From contig OX387186.1 in NCBI GenBank assembly GCA_947561395.2, positions 8,111,888 through 8,175,887 of the forward strand: a stretch of 64,000 bases of DNA. Reading direction: 5' to 3'. The first letter of the stretch is position 1, and every line of letters begins with the position of its first letter. Positions 1 through 12,624 of the stretch are shown here, in pieces. The DNA comes from Buxus sempervirens (taxonomy: Eukaryota > Streptophyta > Magnoliopsida > Buxales > Buxaceae). The notes beneath the pieces are model-generated. The model made no database searches and was not told the origin of the DNA. It saw only the letters and a program-made list of their open reading frames with translations. Made by a program: the position numbers and the translations under genes.

Positions 1-664
1 TGGGCCCATCTAGAAAAACTCTCCACTCTTTAATTTAGTTAGTTATGCCCATGTCAGTATAACTAATTTGTAAAAAAGAGAAAATTTGAGGGACGATTAG
101 AGCATAGAATATCAGGCTCGAATCTTACATTAGTATAGATAGATAGATATCTCGTTTTGCTATGACAATCGGCGGAAGACTGCAAGAGAGCTGCTTATAT
201 AACACAATGATAACTTGATAAAGCACAGATCATCTTACATGTCTTGTGCATCTTGCTTTCATAGGGTTCGTTTAAATTTACGAGTTTGTATCGATTTACT
301 TCAAAAGAAGACAGCAATTAAGATCTCTATCAAAAGAAGATTAATGCAAATTAGTTTCTCTTCTTTTCCAATTTTTTTTTTCTCTCTTTGGGGCTTTCAG
401 AAGAGAATTCACAATAGAAATTAATTAATCATGATTATTAATGACCAAATTAAGTATAATGTGGAGGGAAAACGCGTGTGATGGAATGAAACCCAAGGAG
501 TTATTTCGAAGATGAGGAAGAGAAAAAAATACGAGCTGTCATCGTGAAAGGGCATCGGAAATCAGAACCATCACCACCTGATTCCATCTGAGATTACTTT
601 TGGGATCTTTGTAGGAATCCATACCAGACAAATGGACAATCTTTACCTGGCCGTTTCAAGTGAA
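1..664. other. Intergenic flank, no gene seen
   Basis: This stretch is AT-rich and holds only short open frames with no recognisable domain. It borders the proposed Helitron terminus at 665. I see no gene, RNA gene or clear repeat in it. Confidence 0.5.
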
Positions 665-674
665 CTAGCATTGG

Positions 675-691
675 AACCCGTGCTACGCACG
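675..691 (-). repeat. Helitron 3' hairpin
   Basis: A perfect 7-bp stem (CCCGTGC/GCACGGG) with a 3-nt loop sits just inside the CTAG terminus at 665-668. Such hairpins mark the 3' end of plant Helitrons. Confidence 0.65.
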
Positions 692-2328
692 GGAAATACG
701 TTTAACATATATGACAGTTTGAGAAAAAAATTAATAAATATTAGGAAAGATAGGAAAAACAATTATTAACATAGACATTTGTATAAATTTTCTTTAATTT
801 TCCAAAAAAAAAAAAAGGGATTTTTAGATAATCAACATTCAAGTATTTATCCTTTACTTGGATAAAAGGCAAGACAATTTTGTGAAATAACTAATTAAAG
901 GTTGCTGGGTTAAGAGGAAATTGGATCTATATAAAAATTATCTTTTAACTATAAATATATAAATACTTATAAGTAACATGATGAAAGGAAACGCATATCA
1001 CATATTCAGCAGAGGAATAAAATTGTAATGCATACTCAATCAATATTACAGTTTCACACCATCCAACAGCTCCTGATTAGTAGGACATCATTCAGTCACT
1101 CCTGGTAAGTCTCCAAAGCTTTTTCATATAACTTCATGCAAAACTGGAATACTTCCCTCCGCAAACTTTAGAAAGTGTTAGATGAAGCACAATGCACTTC
1201 TCAGCATCCTTCATACCTTCAGTTCATGCTCCCAGTTTTGCCCTGTTACCATATGCCTATAGTACATAAAAGTAAGTCAATTAAAAAAACTAATCCTCTA
1301 AAAAGATGGAAAAACTAACAACATATATTGTCATTTGAAAGAAGAATCCATCTTCATGATTCTTAGCACAAAAAAAATCATGAAAAATGCTTAGTGTTAT
1401 AGACCACGATCAAATAAGAGAATGGAGATATAGTTCCTTTATTTCTTGGAATAAAGATGTATATAAAAACTTGAATGAGATTGTGAAAATGAAAAAAATC
1501 ATGTTAAATGGGAAATAATGCTTCTGTTGGAAACATATGGTGCTGAATATTTAAAATTTAGTATGCTAATTAATTAGCATATGAAATCATTATAATTAAC
1601 AACAAACAGCCCGTGGCATGCATGTAACCTATTATCATTGGAGTTGGAAACATGTTTACAATATATCACTTTAACAAAGGGAAAAATAATATATTATCTT
1701 AAACTATTAAACGTATTTGCCTGTCTTAACTATTTTCAAATTAATGTTATTGGTATATTAAAATGCCTTAATTAAAATGTTAATAACCTAAATTCCCGTG
1801 TAACTAATTATAATCTATAAAATAATGAGCATTTTAAAATCAAATGGAAATGTATGATCATGTACTTTTGATAATATTATAATAAGTAAAAATGTTATTA
1901 CAATATGTTATTAATAATTATATTAATAAATGACAATTATTATTAATTATTAATAATATTTTATAATTAAAATAGTATTGTTATTATAAGCTCAATTATT
2001 ATTATTTACATATAATAAATGATAATTATTATTAATTTTTAGCTATAATGAATACTGTAATTGTCAGACCATGGATTGTAAATGGACTACAAATGATTAA
2101 AACACATAAAAAATGAAAAAATCAATCAACCTTGGCTTGCGAATAACTGTACCAAGAGTCAATAAACTGCAATATGTTGTAACATCCCCATCTCTACCGT
2201 ATGTATTTGTACACCCAAATGTATAGAAAAATCTATTACCTATTAAATTGTTGCACTTCTCATTTCCCAACTTTGCCCGTTCAATTATTTGACCTCTCCA
2301 GTCTCTCTCTTAGAATCACGCCTTAGTC

Positions 2329-2414
2329 CTTATTTAATTCCAACAAAGTCAAACCCTACGTTTGCACTTTCTCTCTTAACTTATTTAATTCCAATAAACC
2401 CAAACCCTACGTTC
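2329..2414. repeat. Short tandem duplication, about 51-bp period
   Basis: The segment reading approximately CTTATTTAATTCCAAYAAA followed by CAAACCCTACGTTYGC occurs twice, near 2329 and 2380, with a few differences. It lies inside the Helitron candidate and has no evident coding role. Confidence 0.5.
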
Positions 2415-3309
2415 GCTTAATCAACTGGTCACGTGGCAAAGCTGTAAACCCCAGTTAAGAAAATTGATCATCACATGGTTTTTCGGAGCCAATAAATCTT
2501 AAGAGATGGTCTAATTATTTGAAAACACAAACATTGGGAAAAAAAAAGCTTTTAACGAAACCGGCCAAGTTGAAATTTAAAGGGTATTATCGTCATTGGA
2601 GAGAGAAATTACTTTTCAAGATATGAATCTTTGATCTCTCCGAAGTGTCAGCTGAAGAGGAGAATTAATTGCAGGTAGTATTGGAGAAGGAGCCCTTTTT
2701 CTATGTTTTTTTTTTTTTTTTGGGAAGAAAGGTTTCTTCTCCGAGAAGCTTTCACACTTCATCCAAACGAAGAAAGCGTTTCCACGGTTAACCGACGATG
2801 AAGCTGAGTCACTCCAGGGCTGAGATTATATTCGATCTCCAAACGACTCGGACATCGACATTTCTCGAGCTCGAAAACTCCTTTGGCTGTCCGTACAATG
2901 GGACTCTTAGTATATTTGGTGAGCTTGAGATACTGATGCAAAGAAAATCGATCCATCACATGAAAGTCTGTAGACAAAGATCTAACATGAAAATTGAAAA
3001 AACAAAACAAAAAGCGAGAAAGAGAGTTTCTGTAAAAATGACAAATCACCAATAACTTCGATATAACTCAAACCTCGCAATATAACCGGTTTCAGGAGAA
3101 ACAGATCTGAGAGGAAGAGCAAATCTCGAAGTAGCTTGGTGTTTGAGTTCTTCATTTGGGCGATTAGAATCCCGGATTTCTGCCCTATAGCGGGTGTAAC
3201 AGCAACCTGCAGAACAGAGAAAAGAACAAAGAAAGAGTAATTAAGAAAATGTAGACCCTATCAATTAAGATCTAATAAAGACAGCCAAAACAAAGATCCT
3301 AAAGACAAA

Positions 3310-3392
3310 AACCCCATTTCACATACAGGGAATAGTGCTTTCCCGAATTGAAGAAATTGCAAAATCCCATTTCACATACAGGGAATAGTCCT
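3310..3392. repeat. Direct repeat pair, 55-bp spacing
   Basis: The motif CCATTTCACATACAGGGAAT occurs near 3313 and again near 3367, followed both times by AGT. It looks like a small local duplication inside the Helitron candidate. Confidence 0.5.
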
Positions 3393-3557
3393 TTTGTTAA
3401 AAATATTAAGGTTTGTAGATAACACTTTTTTTTTTTTGGTGGGGTTTGCTCCTACATTCATATATTATAATGTTTCAGAATTGTTAATATCTACTTCCAT
3501 CCAATAGAAGTACCTGCAAAAAGGTGTTAACTGAAGGCACACATCCACTACATCATA

Positions 3558-4502
3558 TCTATTATATAAAAGCAGACACTTATAGAGGTGGAGCGATTGA
3601 AATTCGAGAATTCAATGCAAGTACCAAGTTGTTCTGCTTACTAATTTTTTTCTCTCAATGTCAAGTGTGTCAATAAAAAGAAGAAAACAGAGAATCTGAT
3701 AATGGAAAATAAAAACCAGAAGCATTTGTTTCTTTTCTCATTTTTAGTAGTAAAATTTGCGATATTTCACCACTTTCATCTTTTAGTACGTTTTACAATC
3801 ATAAAAAATGGAAAAGTTTATATAGTATGGATGACCTGTTCCAAATAATTCATAAGAGCTTGTAGACTTATATATGAAACAACGAAATAGGCATCTAACA
3901 TTCAAAGATAGTCTTATGGAAATAGATTATAGAAAATAAAACAATCATTAAAGCAACCAAGCAAAATAGAAAAGAAAAAAAAACAATAGAATTGAAGGCA
4001 TTACCATCTACTCTGCCCAGTTGACTGAGAGAGAGATAAGAGAGAAAAAAAAAAACCCAAAGTGAGCGACAAATAGCACAATGGACTCACGCAGATAAGA
4101 GGGAAAAGAAATGCACTATTATGAACAAATACCCAATCAAGTTTTCCAAAAATGGTATAATTAAGCTTCCTGATTCAGCGTCTTTTGTTAGGTTGTCTGA
4201 GACAAAGAAAAAAAAAACAGTACCATCAACTTCGTATCAATAATCAATAGGAAAAATAATAATAGAAACCATCAATTAGTGAGAATCTAAGATTGGAATG
4301 ACCACTTCTAGGAGATTTTACAATGGATGACCGATTCTAGGGAATTTGAAATCGGTGAGAACATTCAGAGAAGAGGGGTGGAATTGTGAACTCTTGATTT
4401 TAAAAAGATTGAAAAAAACAAACCATTAAAGTTTGAAACAAAAAAAATAACAGAAACGTATCTTATTGTAAAAAGTATTTTCGGGATATATGCACAGGCT
4501 AG
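3558..4502 (+). mobile_element. Possible second Helitron, nested
   Basis: A plus-strand TCTATTATATAAAAGC start at 3558 is preceded by A and closely resembles the start of the surrounding minus-strand element. A CTAG at 4499-4502 is followed by T. The expected GC hairpin before CTAG is not clear, so the 3' boundary is tentative. If both ends are right, this is a 945-bp non-autonomous copy inserted into the larger one in the opposite orientation. Confidence 0.4.
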
Positions 4503-5258
4503 TTACGGTTTGGAGGAAAAACAAATGCATTATTCTTGAAACAATCAAGTTCAGGGTCTGAAAATCCAACAAATCATGAGCAGCGCCTCATGGATGGTTC
4601 AGAGTCCATGAATGAAAGGAAAGCTATTTGAATCCATAGACAGGGAAAGAAATGTTTAAAACCATGATTCCTATGTCTCGTCCTATCTTCTTCAGAACTA
4701 ACATCGAAGCAAATAAAAAGAGGAAAAAGTTGAATGAAAGACTCTTTGCACTTAAGACCGTCGTCGATCTCGGCCAAGAACATTGTATCAGAGAGGGATA
4801 GGAGGAAGAAGCTGAATGAAAGACTCTGTACGTAGATCTGTGTGCTTCCTAAAATTACCAAGGTCTGACTCAATAACCAACACTATCTCGGAGAATCCCC
4901 GATTGGAACTGGAGCATTAACAGAGAATCCACTCACCATGTGTTGAATTTAACAGAGGTAGCCGAATATGAAGTGTTTTGCTTAAATCATAGGTCGGCTC
5001 CAAAAAAGATATTGGAGATAATGCATCTTCTTTATACGATAATGGAGAATGAGGAATAAACAGCGACGGAGACCAAAGATGAAGAAAAGGGTTGTTTGGG
5101 GTTTAGATTTTGGAGTGAGGAAAAATAACTTCTTCATTGCCGATCGTATGGATTGTTTTGGAACAATCCAGAAGACACCAGAGGAACCGAGAAGATTACT
5201 TGCCGTCTGAACATTACAGAAGACCAGTTGGGTGCAGTTGAAACGATGGAGAGAGACA

Positions 5259-5312
5259 GAGAGAGAGAGAGAGGAGAAGAGAGACGGGTGAGGGGTGAGA
5301 GAGAGAGAGAGT
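5259..5312. repeat. (GA)n-rich simple repeat
   Basis: Interrupted runs of GA/GAGA occur here and again near 5410-5430. The open frames across them are compositional artefacts. Confidence 0.8.
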
Positions 5313-5447
5313 AAAAGAGAGACGGATGAGCGGGAGGGAGGTTCAGAGGCTCGGGTTACTTACAGTCAGCACACTGCAGGAGAGCAGGTGACTGCAGGGC
5401 TGAAACGATGGAGAGAGAGAGAGAGACGGGTGAGGGGGAGAGGAGTG

Positions 5448-5576
5448 GGCATCGTCTACAGCGGGGGCTGTAGACAGCCCCTCACATGTATGGTGTGGGG
5501 CCCCCCAAATGAATGGTGGGGCCCACACCGAATGTGAGGGGCTGTTTACAGCCCTCGCTGTAGAGGATGTATGCTC
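5448..5576. repeat. Foldback (palindromic) repeat, copy 1
   Basis: Two arms of about 32 bp (5456-5487 and 5532-5563) are near-perfect inverted copies, reading CTACAGCGRGGGCTGTARAC and so on, around a 44-bp GC-rich loop that includes GGGGCCCCCC. A relative lies at 16838-17374. No target duplication is visible. It behaves like a small foldback MITE. Confidence 0.65.
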
Positions 5577-5772
5577 GGGGGAGAGAGGTTTAGAAAGAAT
5601 CAGAAGAGCGATGGAAGGAAAAGTTGAAGGGACCCGAGCATTCTAGAGATTGAGGCGAATGGGATTGACGGTGGGTTAAAAAAATTTTTTTTTTTTGAAT
5701 TAGAGGCTCGGGCCGGCGAGGCTACGCGAGGCGGCCACGTCAGCCCGAGCCCCTTTCCCTTTATATAATAGA

Positions 5773-7560
5773 TTTGACAGTATCCTTGCCTAAGTAAGGC
5801 CGCCATGCCGTACATGGAGACAAGCACCATGATGCATATAGGCTGTCGGGCTGTAAGGTAGGGCACAAAGCTACATAAATTGATAGGCAGCCCAATATTT
5901 TTTAACAGGATCTGAGCAGCTAACTCGTTACCCCAAAAAAAAAGGATCTGAGCAGCGAACTCCATTTAAACCTCCCGTGAAGCTTCTGGGGTTGTTTATT
6001 TATTTGATTGTAGCTGCCTGCCTGCAAGCCTTGCCTTCCCATCATTTACCATTGTGGCAACCCCACACATCGATCTAAAAAATAAATCTTAGCTCGGTTC
6101 TGTTTAAGCCATCTACAGTGGATGGGCGAGCGCAAACCTGTGAGAAGATTAGTGACGCAGTAATGAAGCTTGGAACCTTGAGTGCTCAAGACTCGGATAA
6201 TATTGGTCCTGTTGACAGAAGGGAACTTGGGGTAATGGTCCTGTTGACAGAAGGGAACTTGGGCCCTTCTGTCAACCCAAGTTAACAAGAACAAAAAGTG
6301 AGAGAGGCAAAGAAATGGATATATATAATTCAGCTGGATGTTGACAGCACTCTTATCTGCTTATGATCTTAAAATACGGTCCCAATGAAAAGGAACCAGA
6401 TCCTTCTCCACAGAACAGATATCACACAATACTACTCCCCCTTCGCTGCCAAGGGCCATTATCCCTCTTCGCATGATAAGCCATAAAGTTAGGTTGGGTA
6501 GCCATAAAACTCAAACACCTACCTTTATTTTCTTCTTTGGGATGAATAAAACTGAGATCCAGTTGTTAATATGTACTTTTTGCAAGACTTCACAGATTTC
6601 CTCACAGATTTTTCTCCCACATTGCTGGCTATAGGTAACTCTCTGAAACACAGAACAATGATTACAGTTAAACGCAGTTAAAAATGAAATTCAGTAATTC
6701 CATAGCTGAGCCAATATCATTTATATACAAAAATTCAGCATAAAAGCACTAATCAAAAGTTCCTAAAAACCTTATCCTAAAGCTTCATGCCCCTAGTCAT
6801 ATGGAGACACTTGTGTTGCCATTAGCCCAACCCATGAATTATATTTGCCCCTCCTCCTCAGGTTCCTGGTTCACAGGTGAGGGTCAGGGAAGAGACTAGA
6901 AATGGGACAACCAATTATTTACATTTTCTGGTCTTCCAGGTTGAAAACTATAAGCATTCCCCAAACTTAAGAAAGCCAGTTCACAATTTCCCCTTCTTTT
7001 AAAAAACTTTGTTTCATAATTGCGAAACTTATCAGTTTAACTACTGTCAAATTTATCCGGGAAATTCATTGCAGGAAAGAAAATGCAACAATTACACCAA
7101 TCCTCAAAACCCATTAAGAGTAAACAAAAAAAGTTGGACAACAAATTAGTCCAGTGAAACAGTTCTAGCCCTGTCCACATCTGTAACTTTCACCAGACAC
7201 AAAGTTAAGCTTCAACATGGATATGATGGCTTACATCCATGTACCACCCACAGAAACCATGCATGTACATGAGTGCATGCACATAAACAAAAAAGAATGA
7301 AGTCAATGTTTCAAACAGAAAATAAGATACCTTCATTCAATAGTCAGCTTGCTTTCACGTATAATGATAATCCCTAACAAATAGCACACTAATCATGCAA
7401 GCAACAATGGCTATGAATCAGCCCATTTAACATTCAGAATATCCAGAGAATAAATTTATCAAATACACACACATCTCCAATGACAACAGACAACTAGTAA
7501 GAAAGAGTGGGTTATTTGAACTCCATGGGTCAGTTCAGTGTGATTTCAAAGGGCTAGCTA
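5773..7560. other. Intergenic, no gene seen
   Basis: No coding region with a recognisable domain is visible. A 32-bp tandem duplication at 6204-6263 is annotated separately. The rest is AT-rich unique-looking sequence. Confidence 0.5.
6204..6277. repeat. Tandem duplication followed by inverted copy
   Basis: TGGTCCTGTTGACAGAAGGG plus AACTTGGG occurs at 6204 and again at 6236. It is followed at once by the inverted CCCTTCTGTCAACCC (6263-6277), so the second copy and the inverted segment can form a hairpin. No known element is recognised. Confidence 0.6.
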
Positions 7561-8212
7561 TGGACGACGTCAATTGGAGAGTGGCAAGCTTTATGTTTGA
7601 CCAGCCTGAGCAGAAGAGGTAATGGATTGGGCTCCACCATCGGTTGAGTTATTAAAACTCAACATGAATGGCTGTTCACTGGGGAACCCAGGCTCCATTG
7701 GAGTCAGAGGAGTGTTTACAGATGGCCTTGGAAAAATAATCATAGCTTTCTCTGGTCTTATGGGTGAAGGCAAATCGATTTTCGCTGAGTTTCTCGCATG
7801 CCTAACTGGGCTCAAGATTGCTGCAAAGGATAGCTAACCAGATTATTGAAGGTTACTGCAACAGTGATTCAAAGGTTGAGCAGGGGAAATGTTTTGCTGA
7901 TGGATGAGACATCTCCTATTGAAAGATCTATCTTTGGAAGCCAAATTGAAAATTTTGTTCAAGTGAGTGCCCAGATTAGCTAAAACTTCAGCGGTAGGTT
8001 TGCCAAAATAGGAGCTAGAAGGAAAGATTTGCTTGTGGGTCTACCGATGGCTGCTACGTTCAAGTAGGCCTTGCATTTGGTCTTTCAATTTTTCTTTATT
8101 GCCCTATTCTGTTCTTCTAAAGCTTAGTTCAGTTCTTCAACTGTCAGCAGACATGCACTCCACTTTCCTTCCCAATGACAATCTTCACGTCCACTTATCG
8201 ATCAAAAAATAA
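7560..8212 (+). mobile_element. L1-type LINE remnant (RNase H end)
   Basis: From 7622 an open frame of about 71 codons reads as the start of the RNase H-like domain at the C-terminus of plant L1 polyproteins, including GCSLGNPG and AEFLACLTGLKIA. The frame then breaks near 7837. A degenerate 3' tail ends near 8205 in ATCAAAAAATAAAAA, like the A-rich end of a LINE. The upstream reverse transcriptase is missing, so this is a 5'-truncated dead copy. Confidence 0.65.
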
Positions 8213-9410
8213 AAATTTAGAAGCAAGTTGTGAGCATCCGTTAGTAGGCTAGAATCACACTAGCAGAATGCACAGCAGTCACTAAATGCAACAAACAGAC
8301 CCTACCGGGCCTTCATCTTGCAACCCCTGAATAAGGACCACCTATACGACCTTGCTATATGGACCAATCGAGGTGAATACAACTGAGGAACAGGATTTGC
8401 ACAAAATAAGTTAAAACAAAGGTTTTGCATTGAACCATGCTCTTCCTTAACAGGAACCAGCCTTTGAACCAAAGTCAAAATGGCTACATAGGAAAAAAAA
8501 TAAGTTCAACCACAAGAGAGAAACACATTTTCATCCAAGTATGTCAACCACCCACACCCTAGAAAATGGTCTTTCCTTCACTGGACAAAGCTGGTATATT
8601 GACCACATCATCCAACACAACAAAAAAACACCTTTTTTTATAATTGATGAAATTGTATTAAAGTGGGGGAAAAGATAGTATAAAAGGGAGGCTACTCACA
8701 CAGATCACCTATAAATGGAAAAAAAAAACAAAATGAAAATAGAACAATGTTAATACATATAATCAATCCCAACGCATAAGAACAACCATAAAGTCAAGAC
8801 TCCATCATGCATCATCAACCATTTGCCATCCATAAGGATGACAAAGAAACACAACAAGAATTATGATTGAGCATAAATGTAAGATCTGGTTCATAATGGT
8901 CCAATGCTACCAAAAAAAAAAAAAAATTTTATGTTCAAAAATTCTATATTTCTTTGGATACCTTCAAGCCATTCGAAAATAGAATCCTAATCACTTGTTA
9001 CTTCTCATGCACTTCCATCTTACTTTCAACACTATCTTCCAAAAAAATTCTTAGTTTCAACACTAGAGCACATGACGTTCCACCATGTCATTGGAGATAT
9101 GAGATGAAATCCAGGAATTAAAGTTATTTTAGGAAAAAACAGGATGAAAAATCTCTAGTAACCAATTGAACATGCAAAAGATTACATGGCTAACACCCAC
9201 AATCACTGAAGTACAAAACTAAAATCAACATAGTAGGACTGAATTAGTCCATAAGTTCAACAATATCCAATAGCCCTATTAAATAACAAACAAAGAATGG
9301 CGAATCCTACAGCTGAAAAAATCTGACCTGATCCACAACTATTTACTAGGTTGGAACAGGGTTCATTTCACATTAAAGTTTCTTTTCTTTTTTTCTTCAA
9401 AACCAAGCCA
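8213..9410. other. Intergenic, no gene seen
   Basis: AT-rich sequence with short A-runs. I found no supported gene or clearly bounded repeat. Confidence 0.45.
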
Positions 9411-9418
9411 ACCCAAAC

Positions 9419-9657
9419 TAGGAACGGCAACAGGGCGGGTTTGGGGTGGGTTTTGGCAAGCCTGAACCCACCCCGTCAAGGGTTTAGGTAATACCAAACC
9501 CTAACCCGTCCATATCAGGGCGGGGTAACGGAGCGGATCAGTGTGGCCCCCTATTACATCATGGAACTCATAAAAAAACCTGTTTTTGGCTATACCAAAC
9601 CTGTCCCATTAGGGGCGGGTTGGGTTACCCATTTAACCCGCCCCATTGCTATCCCTA
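9419..9657. mobile_element. hAT-like MITE with 8-bp target duplication
   Basis: The 239-bp element starts TAGGAACGGCAAC and ends GCTATCCCTA, imperfect inverted termini of the TAGGGNTRGCAAY type. The flanks are ACCCAAAC (9411-9418) and ACCTAAAC (9658-9665), 7 of 8 identical, consistent with a hAT target site duplication. The interior is rich in GGGCGGGTT/AACCCGCCC stem sequence. A related copy lies at 30290-30595. Confidence 0.75.
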
Positions 9658-9665
9658 ACCTAAAC

Positions 9666-10676
9666 CCACCAGAAAAATAAATGTGTTGAGTTGGATTAGT
9701 GACTTATATTGAAAACCCACCAAAAACCAAGAAACCCATTTATTATTTGTGTGTGTCATGTTTGCCATAATATGAAGTATGACTACGAACCAACCCATTG
9801 CTTCCAATAGCATAACCTTTGTCACCAAGTAAATATAATGGCTTTCCATTGTTTAGCCCCCCAATTTCTACCCCACTTCCATTTCAGGTTATTTATAGTG
9901 ACTGGAACTAGAGTGGACAGTGGGCCAGGTGGCCCATTCAACACATTATTTGAACAAACTTTGACAATATACGTTGGCCCATGGCTTTATAGTTTATACT
10001 ATTCAAGTCACTCAAACCACCAGGCCAAAAAAGTGGGAACCCCAACATCACCAACAATTAATATACCCACAAGTATATTTATTTATAATATTAGATGCTT
10101 GAAAATTTTATATTTTCATCAGAAATCATGAAATATCATATAAAATTCCTGATTTAGGTACAAGACAAAATTGAGTTTTTTGGGTTGGTTTGGAGTCTTT
10201 GGACCAAGATCAAGCTTAGAGAAGTTCAAGGTCGGCTCAGCTAGGGTGGAGCCTACACCTGTGGGTCAAATATCAGGCCAGGTCAGCTAGGCACACATGA
10301 GAGCTGTCATTCTAGCATGCAAGCCAGCCCATTTTCAACCCTAATTGGAAACTTCAATAAAAAAGAATGCTAATCCTTTTGGAGGAAAAGAATGCTAATC
10401 CTTAAAGCAGGCTTTATGTAACCCAACATTAACTAACAAAAGATAAAATAAAGATGTAGCTCAAAAATCTTTTTCAATTGTAAAAAATACAAGGCTTAAC
10501 CATGGCTATAATTCATGCCTCAAGGTACAGTTATCAAAAAGGAAGAAAAAAAAAAATCATGCCTTGAAGTACAGGAATATGCCCCGCCGGGATGAGTACG
10601 ATTCACTGTTACTAACTGGCAATTCACATTTTTCAAAATCCATTAATTGCTTCCTTAAATAATACACTCCCATCAA
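9666..10676. other. Intergenic, no gene seen
   Basis: A 97-codon open frame at 9838-10131 has no recognisable domain and runs into low-complexity sequence. I do not support it as a gene. Confidence 0.45.
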
Positions 10677-10982
10677 CATGGCTTCAAATCACAGCCGGTA
10701 CAACTCAGCACCAGCCTAAACTGGCACCACTAAAAACCAGGGTGTACCAGCCAGTACCAACCGTTATGAATCTATGCCAGTCATGGCTGGTACCATGACC
10801 AGTACTGGGTTTTTATACATTTCCCATCAAGCATTAGATAGCTTTTTAAGTATATAGTTTATACTTTCTATTCAAGGTTTAAAAATCCAGTACCGGTCAT
10901 GATACTGGCCATGACCGGCATCGAGTTGTAGTAGTGGGTACATATTGGATTTTAGTGGTACCAACCAAGATTTAAAACCATG
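10677..10982. mobile_element. MITE-like inverted repeat element
   Basis: The ends CATGGCTTCAAATC and GATTTAAAACCATG are imperfect inverted repeats. The interior has further inverted segments built on ACCAGTACTGG and GGTACCA. No matching target duplication could be seen, so the exact ends and the superfamily are uncertain. Confidence 0.5.
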
Positions 10983-11115
10983 TTTCCACCATAGTTCTGA
11001 AGCCAATGCCCACAGCGGCCCACTCTATTAATAGTGACCTAATCATAACCTTTCCCTTTTGGTGGCTCCACTCACCTACTAGTATCTAATGACTTAGCAT
11101 CATGCCTATTCATGA

Positions 11116-11440
11116 TAGGAGTGCAACTTAGTTCGGTTAAAACTGAGAACCAAATGACCCAAATCAACCTGGGTTTCAAAGCATATTGTTTGGTTTTGGT
11201 TCTGAAATCTGTACCTTGAACTAATTTGGTTCGGTTTTAGGTTGACATCTCAATTAAACAGAATCGAACCAAATCGATCTGAAACAAACCTACATATGCA
11301 TATATGTTCAGTTCGTATTTCGTGTTGGAGTGGTTGGTTCTCAATTCTATTCATTTCGGTTTTGCGTCAACAATCACAAACCTCGATTTGGTTGTGGGTT
11401 TATGTCAACCTAAACCAAACCGAACCGAGTTGCACCCTTA
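11116..11440. mobile_element. hAT-like MITE with 8-bp target duplication
   Basis: The 325-bp element begins TAGGAGTGCAACTTAGTTCGG and ends CCGAACCGAGTTGCACCCTTA, inverted termini with few mismatches. It is flanked by ATTCATGA (11108-11115) and ATTCATAA (11441-11448), 7 of 8 identical. It carries no coding capacity, and the interior repeats GGTTTCGGTT-like motifs. The short open frame inside it (11242-11448) is not a gene. Confidence 0.78.
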
Positions 11441-11448
11441 ATTCATAA

Positions 11449-12624
11449 TACCACAGGATTTTAAGCAAGCCTATACATCTTCCACTTTGTGACTCAACCT
11501 TGTGACGTGGTACCTTCTCCAATAACGACTGTTGCAGACCTAATCGTTGTTCTAAAAACCCCAAGATTTTTTAAAATCATTTAGTTAAGACATTTAACTT
11601 TTAGGATCATAACATAATGAGGTATCCTATAGGGTGATTAAAAACAGATTGACCAGCCACCAAAGGAATGACAAAGAAACGATGGTCCACATCTCTCTGC
11701 ACAAAACAAATAGGAACGGAAAAACAGATTGAACAATGACAAAAGAAACAATACAGAAACGATGGTCAACGATCTCCATACTCCACCAAGAAGAAATAGT
11801 TAACTGAACACGGTACATCAAATCTCATACCTACCCAAAACAGCACAAACAACTAACATCATAACAAGTTATGGTCCAATTAAGGTTACACCCAATCCAT
11901 TCTGCGTTAGAATTTATAGTTAATCAACAATCATTCTCAAAGGAAAAAACCTAATAGTACTCATTCATCAATAAATTGTCTATAAACACAAAAAGAGAAG
12001 GGAAAACAACCCTGCTGCATGGTCATGAACATTTACTTGAATGGCCTGCAAGTTCTTAAATATCAAATGAAATGACTGAGCTTGTTGTCGAAAGGGTTTT
12101 GGAAAACTCAACACCATCTCTTTCAATGCATATACCAGATAGCAGCGTATGAAAAAAGCATAGGGTTTTCTTCTACAGCACCTTATTAGTTACTGCTTTA
12201 AGGAAACAAATTATGGATTTTAGTCCACATGATACAATTCAAGACAAACCTATGTCTATGCTCACTTTCAGTTGTCTCCACACATCAGAGGTTCAAATTA
12301 CCACAGAAGACAAACCGCACAAAGACTAAAGCTTTTCAGTCATATTGCTTACTAATGATGATGAGGGAAAGCAATGGACAACCACGACACTATGAAATGA
12401 CAATTACAATAAACTTAGGCTTAATGATTTCACCACCCTTGACAACAGTAAAGTATAAAAAGCAAATAAAATGTGCAGAGACCTAGGAACAAAGCCAAAT
12501 AAGCCTCCAAAATCTGAGAATCAGGTAAACTTAGACAAAAAGCAATCGTTTATCAGTTAGAACACAACTTGATAATTTCTGAAGATCTTACTTCGTAGAG
12601 TTTCATACAGCAAGCAGTCACTAA
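11449..12624. other. Downstream flank of the trihelix gene
   Basis: No independent gene is visible. The part nearest 12624 would be 3' UTR of the minus-strand trihelix gene. On that strand a GAA|GTAAGA donor-like site occurs near 12590, so a 3'-UTR intron is possible. Confidence 0.4.

Larger units (their letters stand above)
665..5772 (-). mobile_element. Helitron-like element, non-autonomous
   Basis: On the minus strand the element would start at 5772 with TCTATTATATAAAGG, a start typical of plant Helitrons, preceded by A. It would end at 665 with CTAG followed by T. About eight bases before CTAG lies a GC-rich hairpin, CCCGTGC-GTA-GCACGGG (675-691). An A|TC start, a 3' hairpin, CTAG and a T flank are the Helitron hallmarks. 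No Rep/helicase frame is visible in the 5.1 kb, so the copy would be non-autonomous. The interior has GA-rich tracts, a foldback repeat near 5.5 kb and a second Helitron-like unit at 3.56-4.50 kb. The two termini could belong to different copies. Confidence 0.6.

Noticed and set aside
2759..3055. Overlapping open frames of 97 and 85 codons on both strands
   Set aside because: No recognisable domain, overlap each other, and lie inside the Helitron candidate with no start or splice context.
9490..9520. Telomere-like AAACCCTAACCC motif
   Set aside because: Single short occurrence inside the AACCCGCC-rich MITE; no tandem array.
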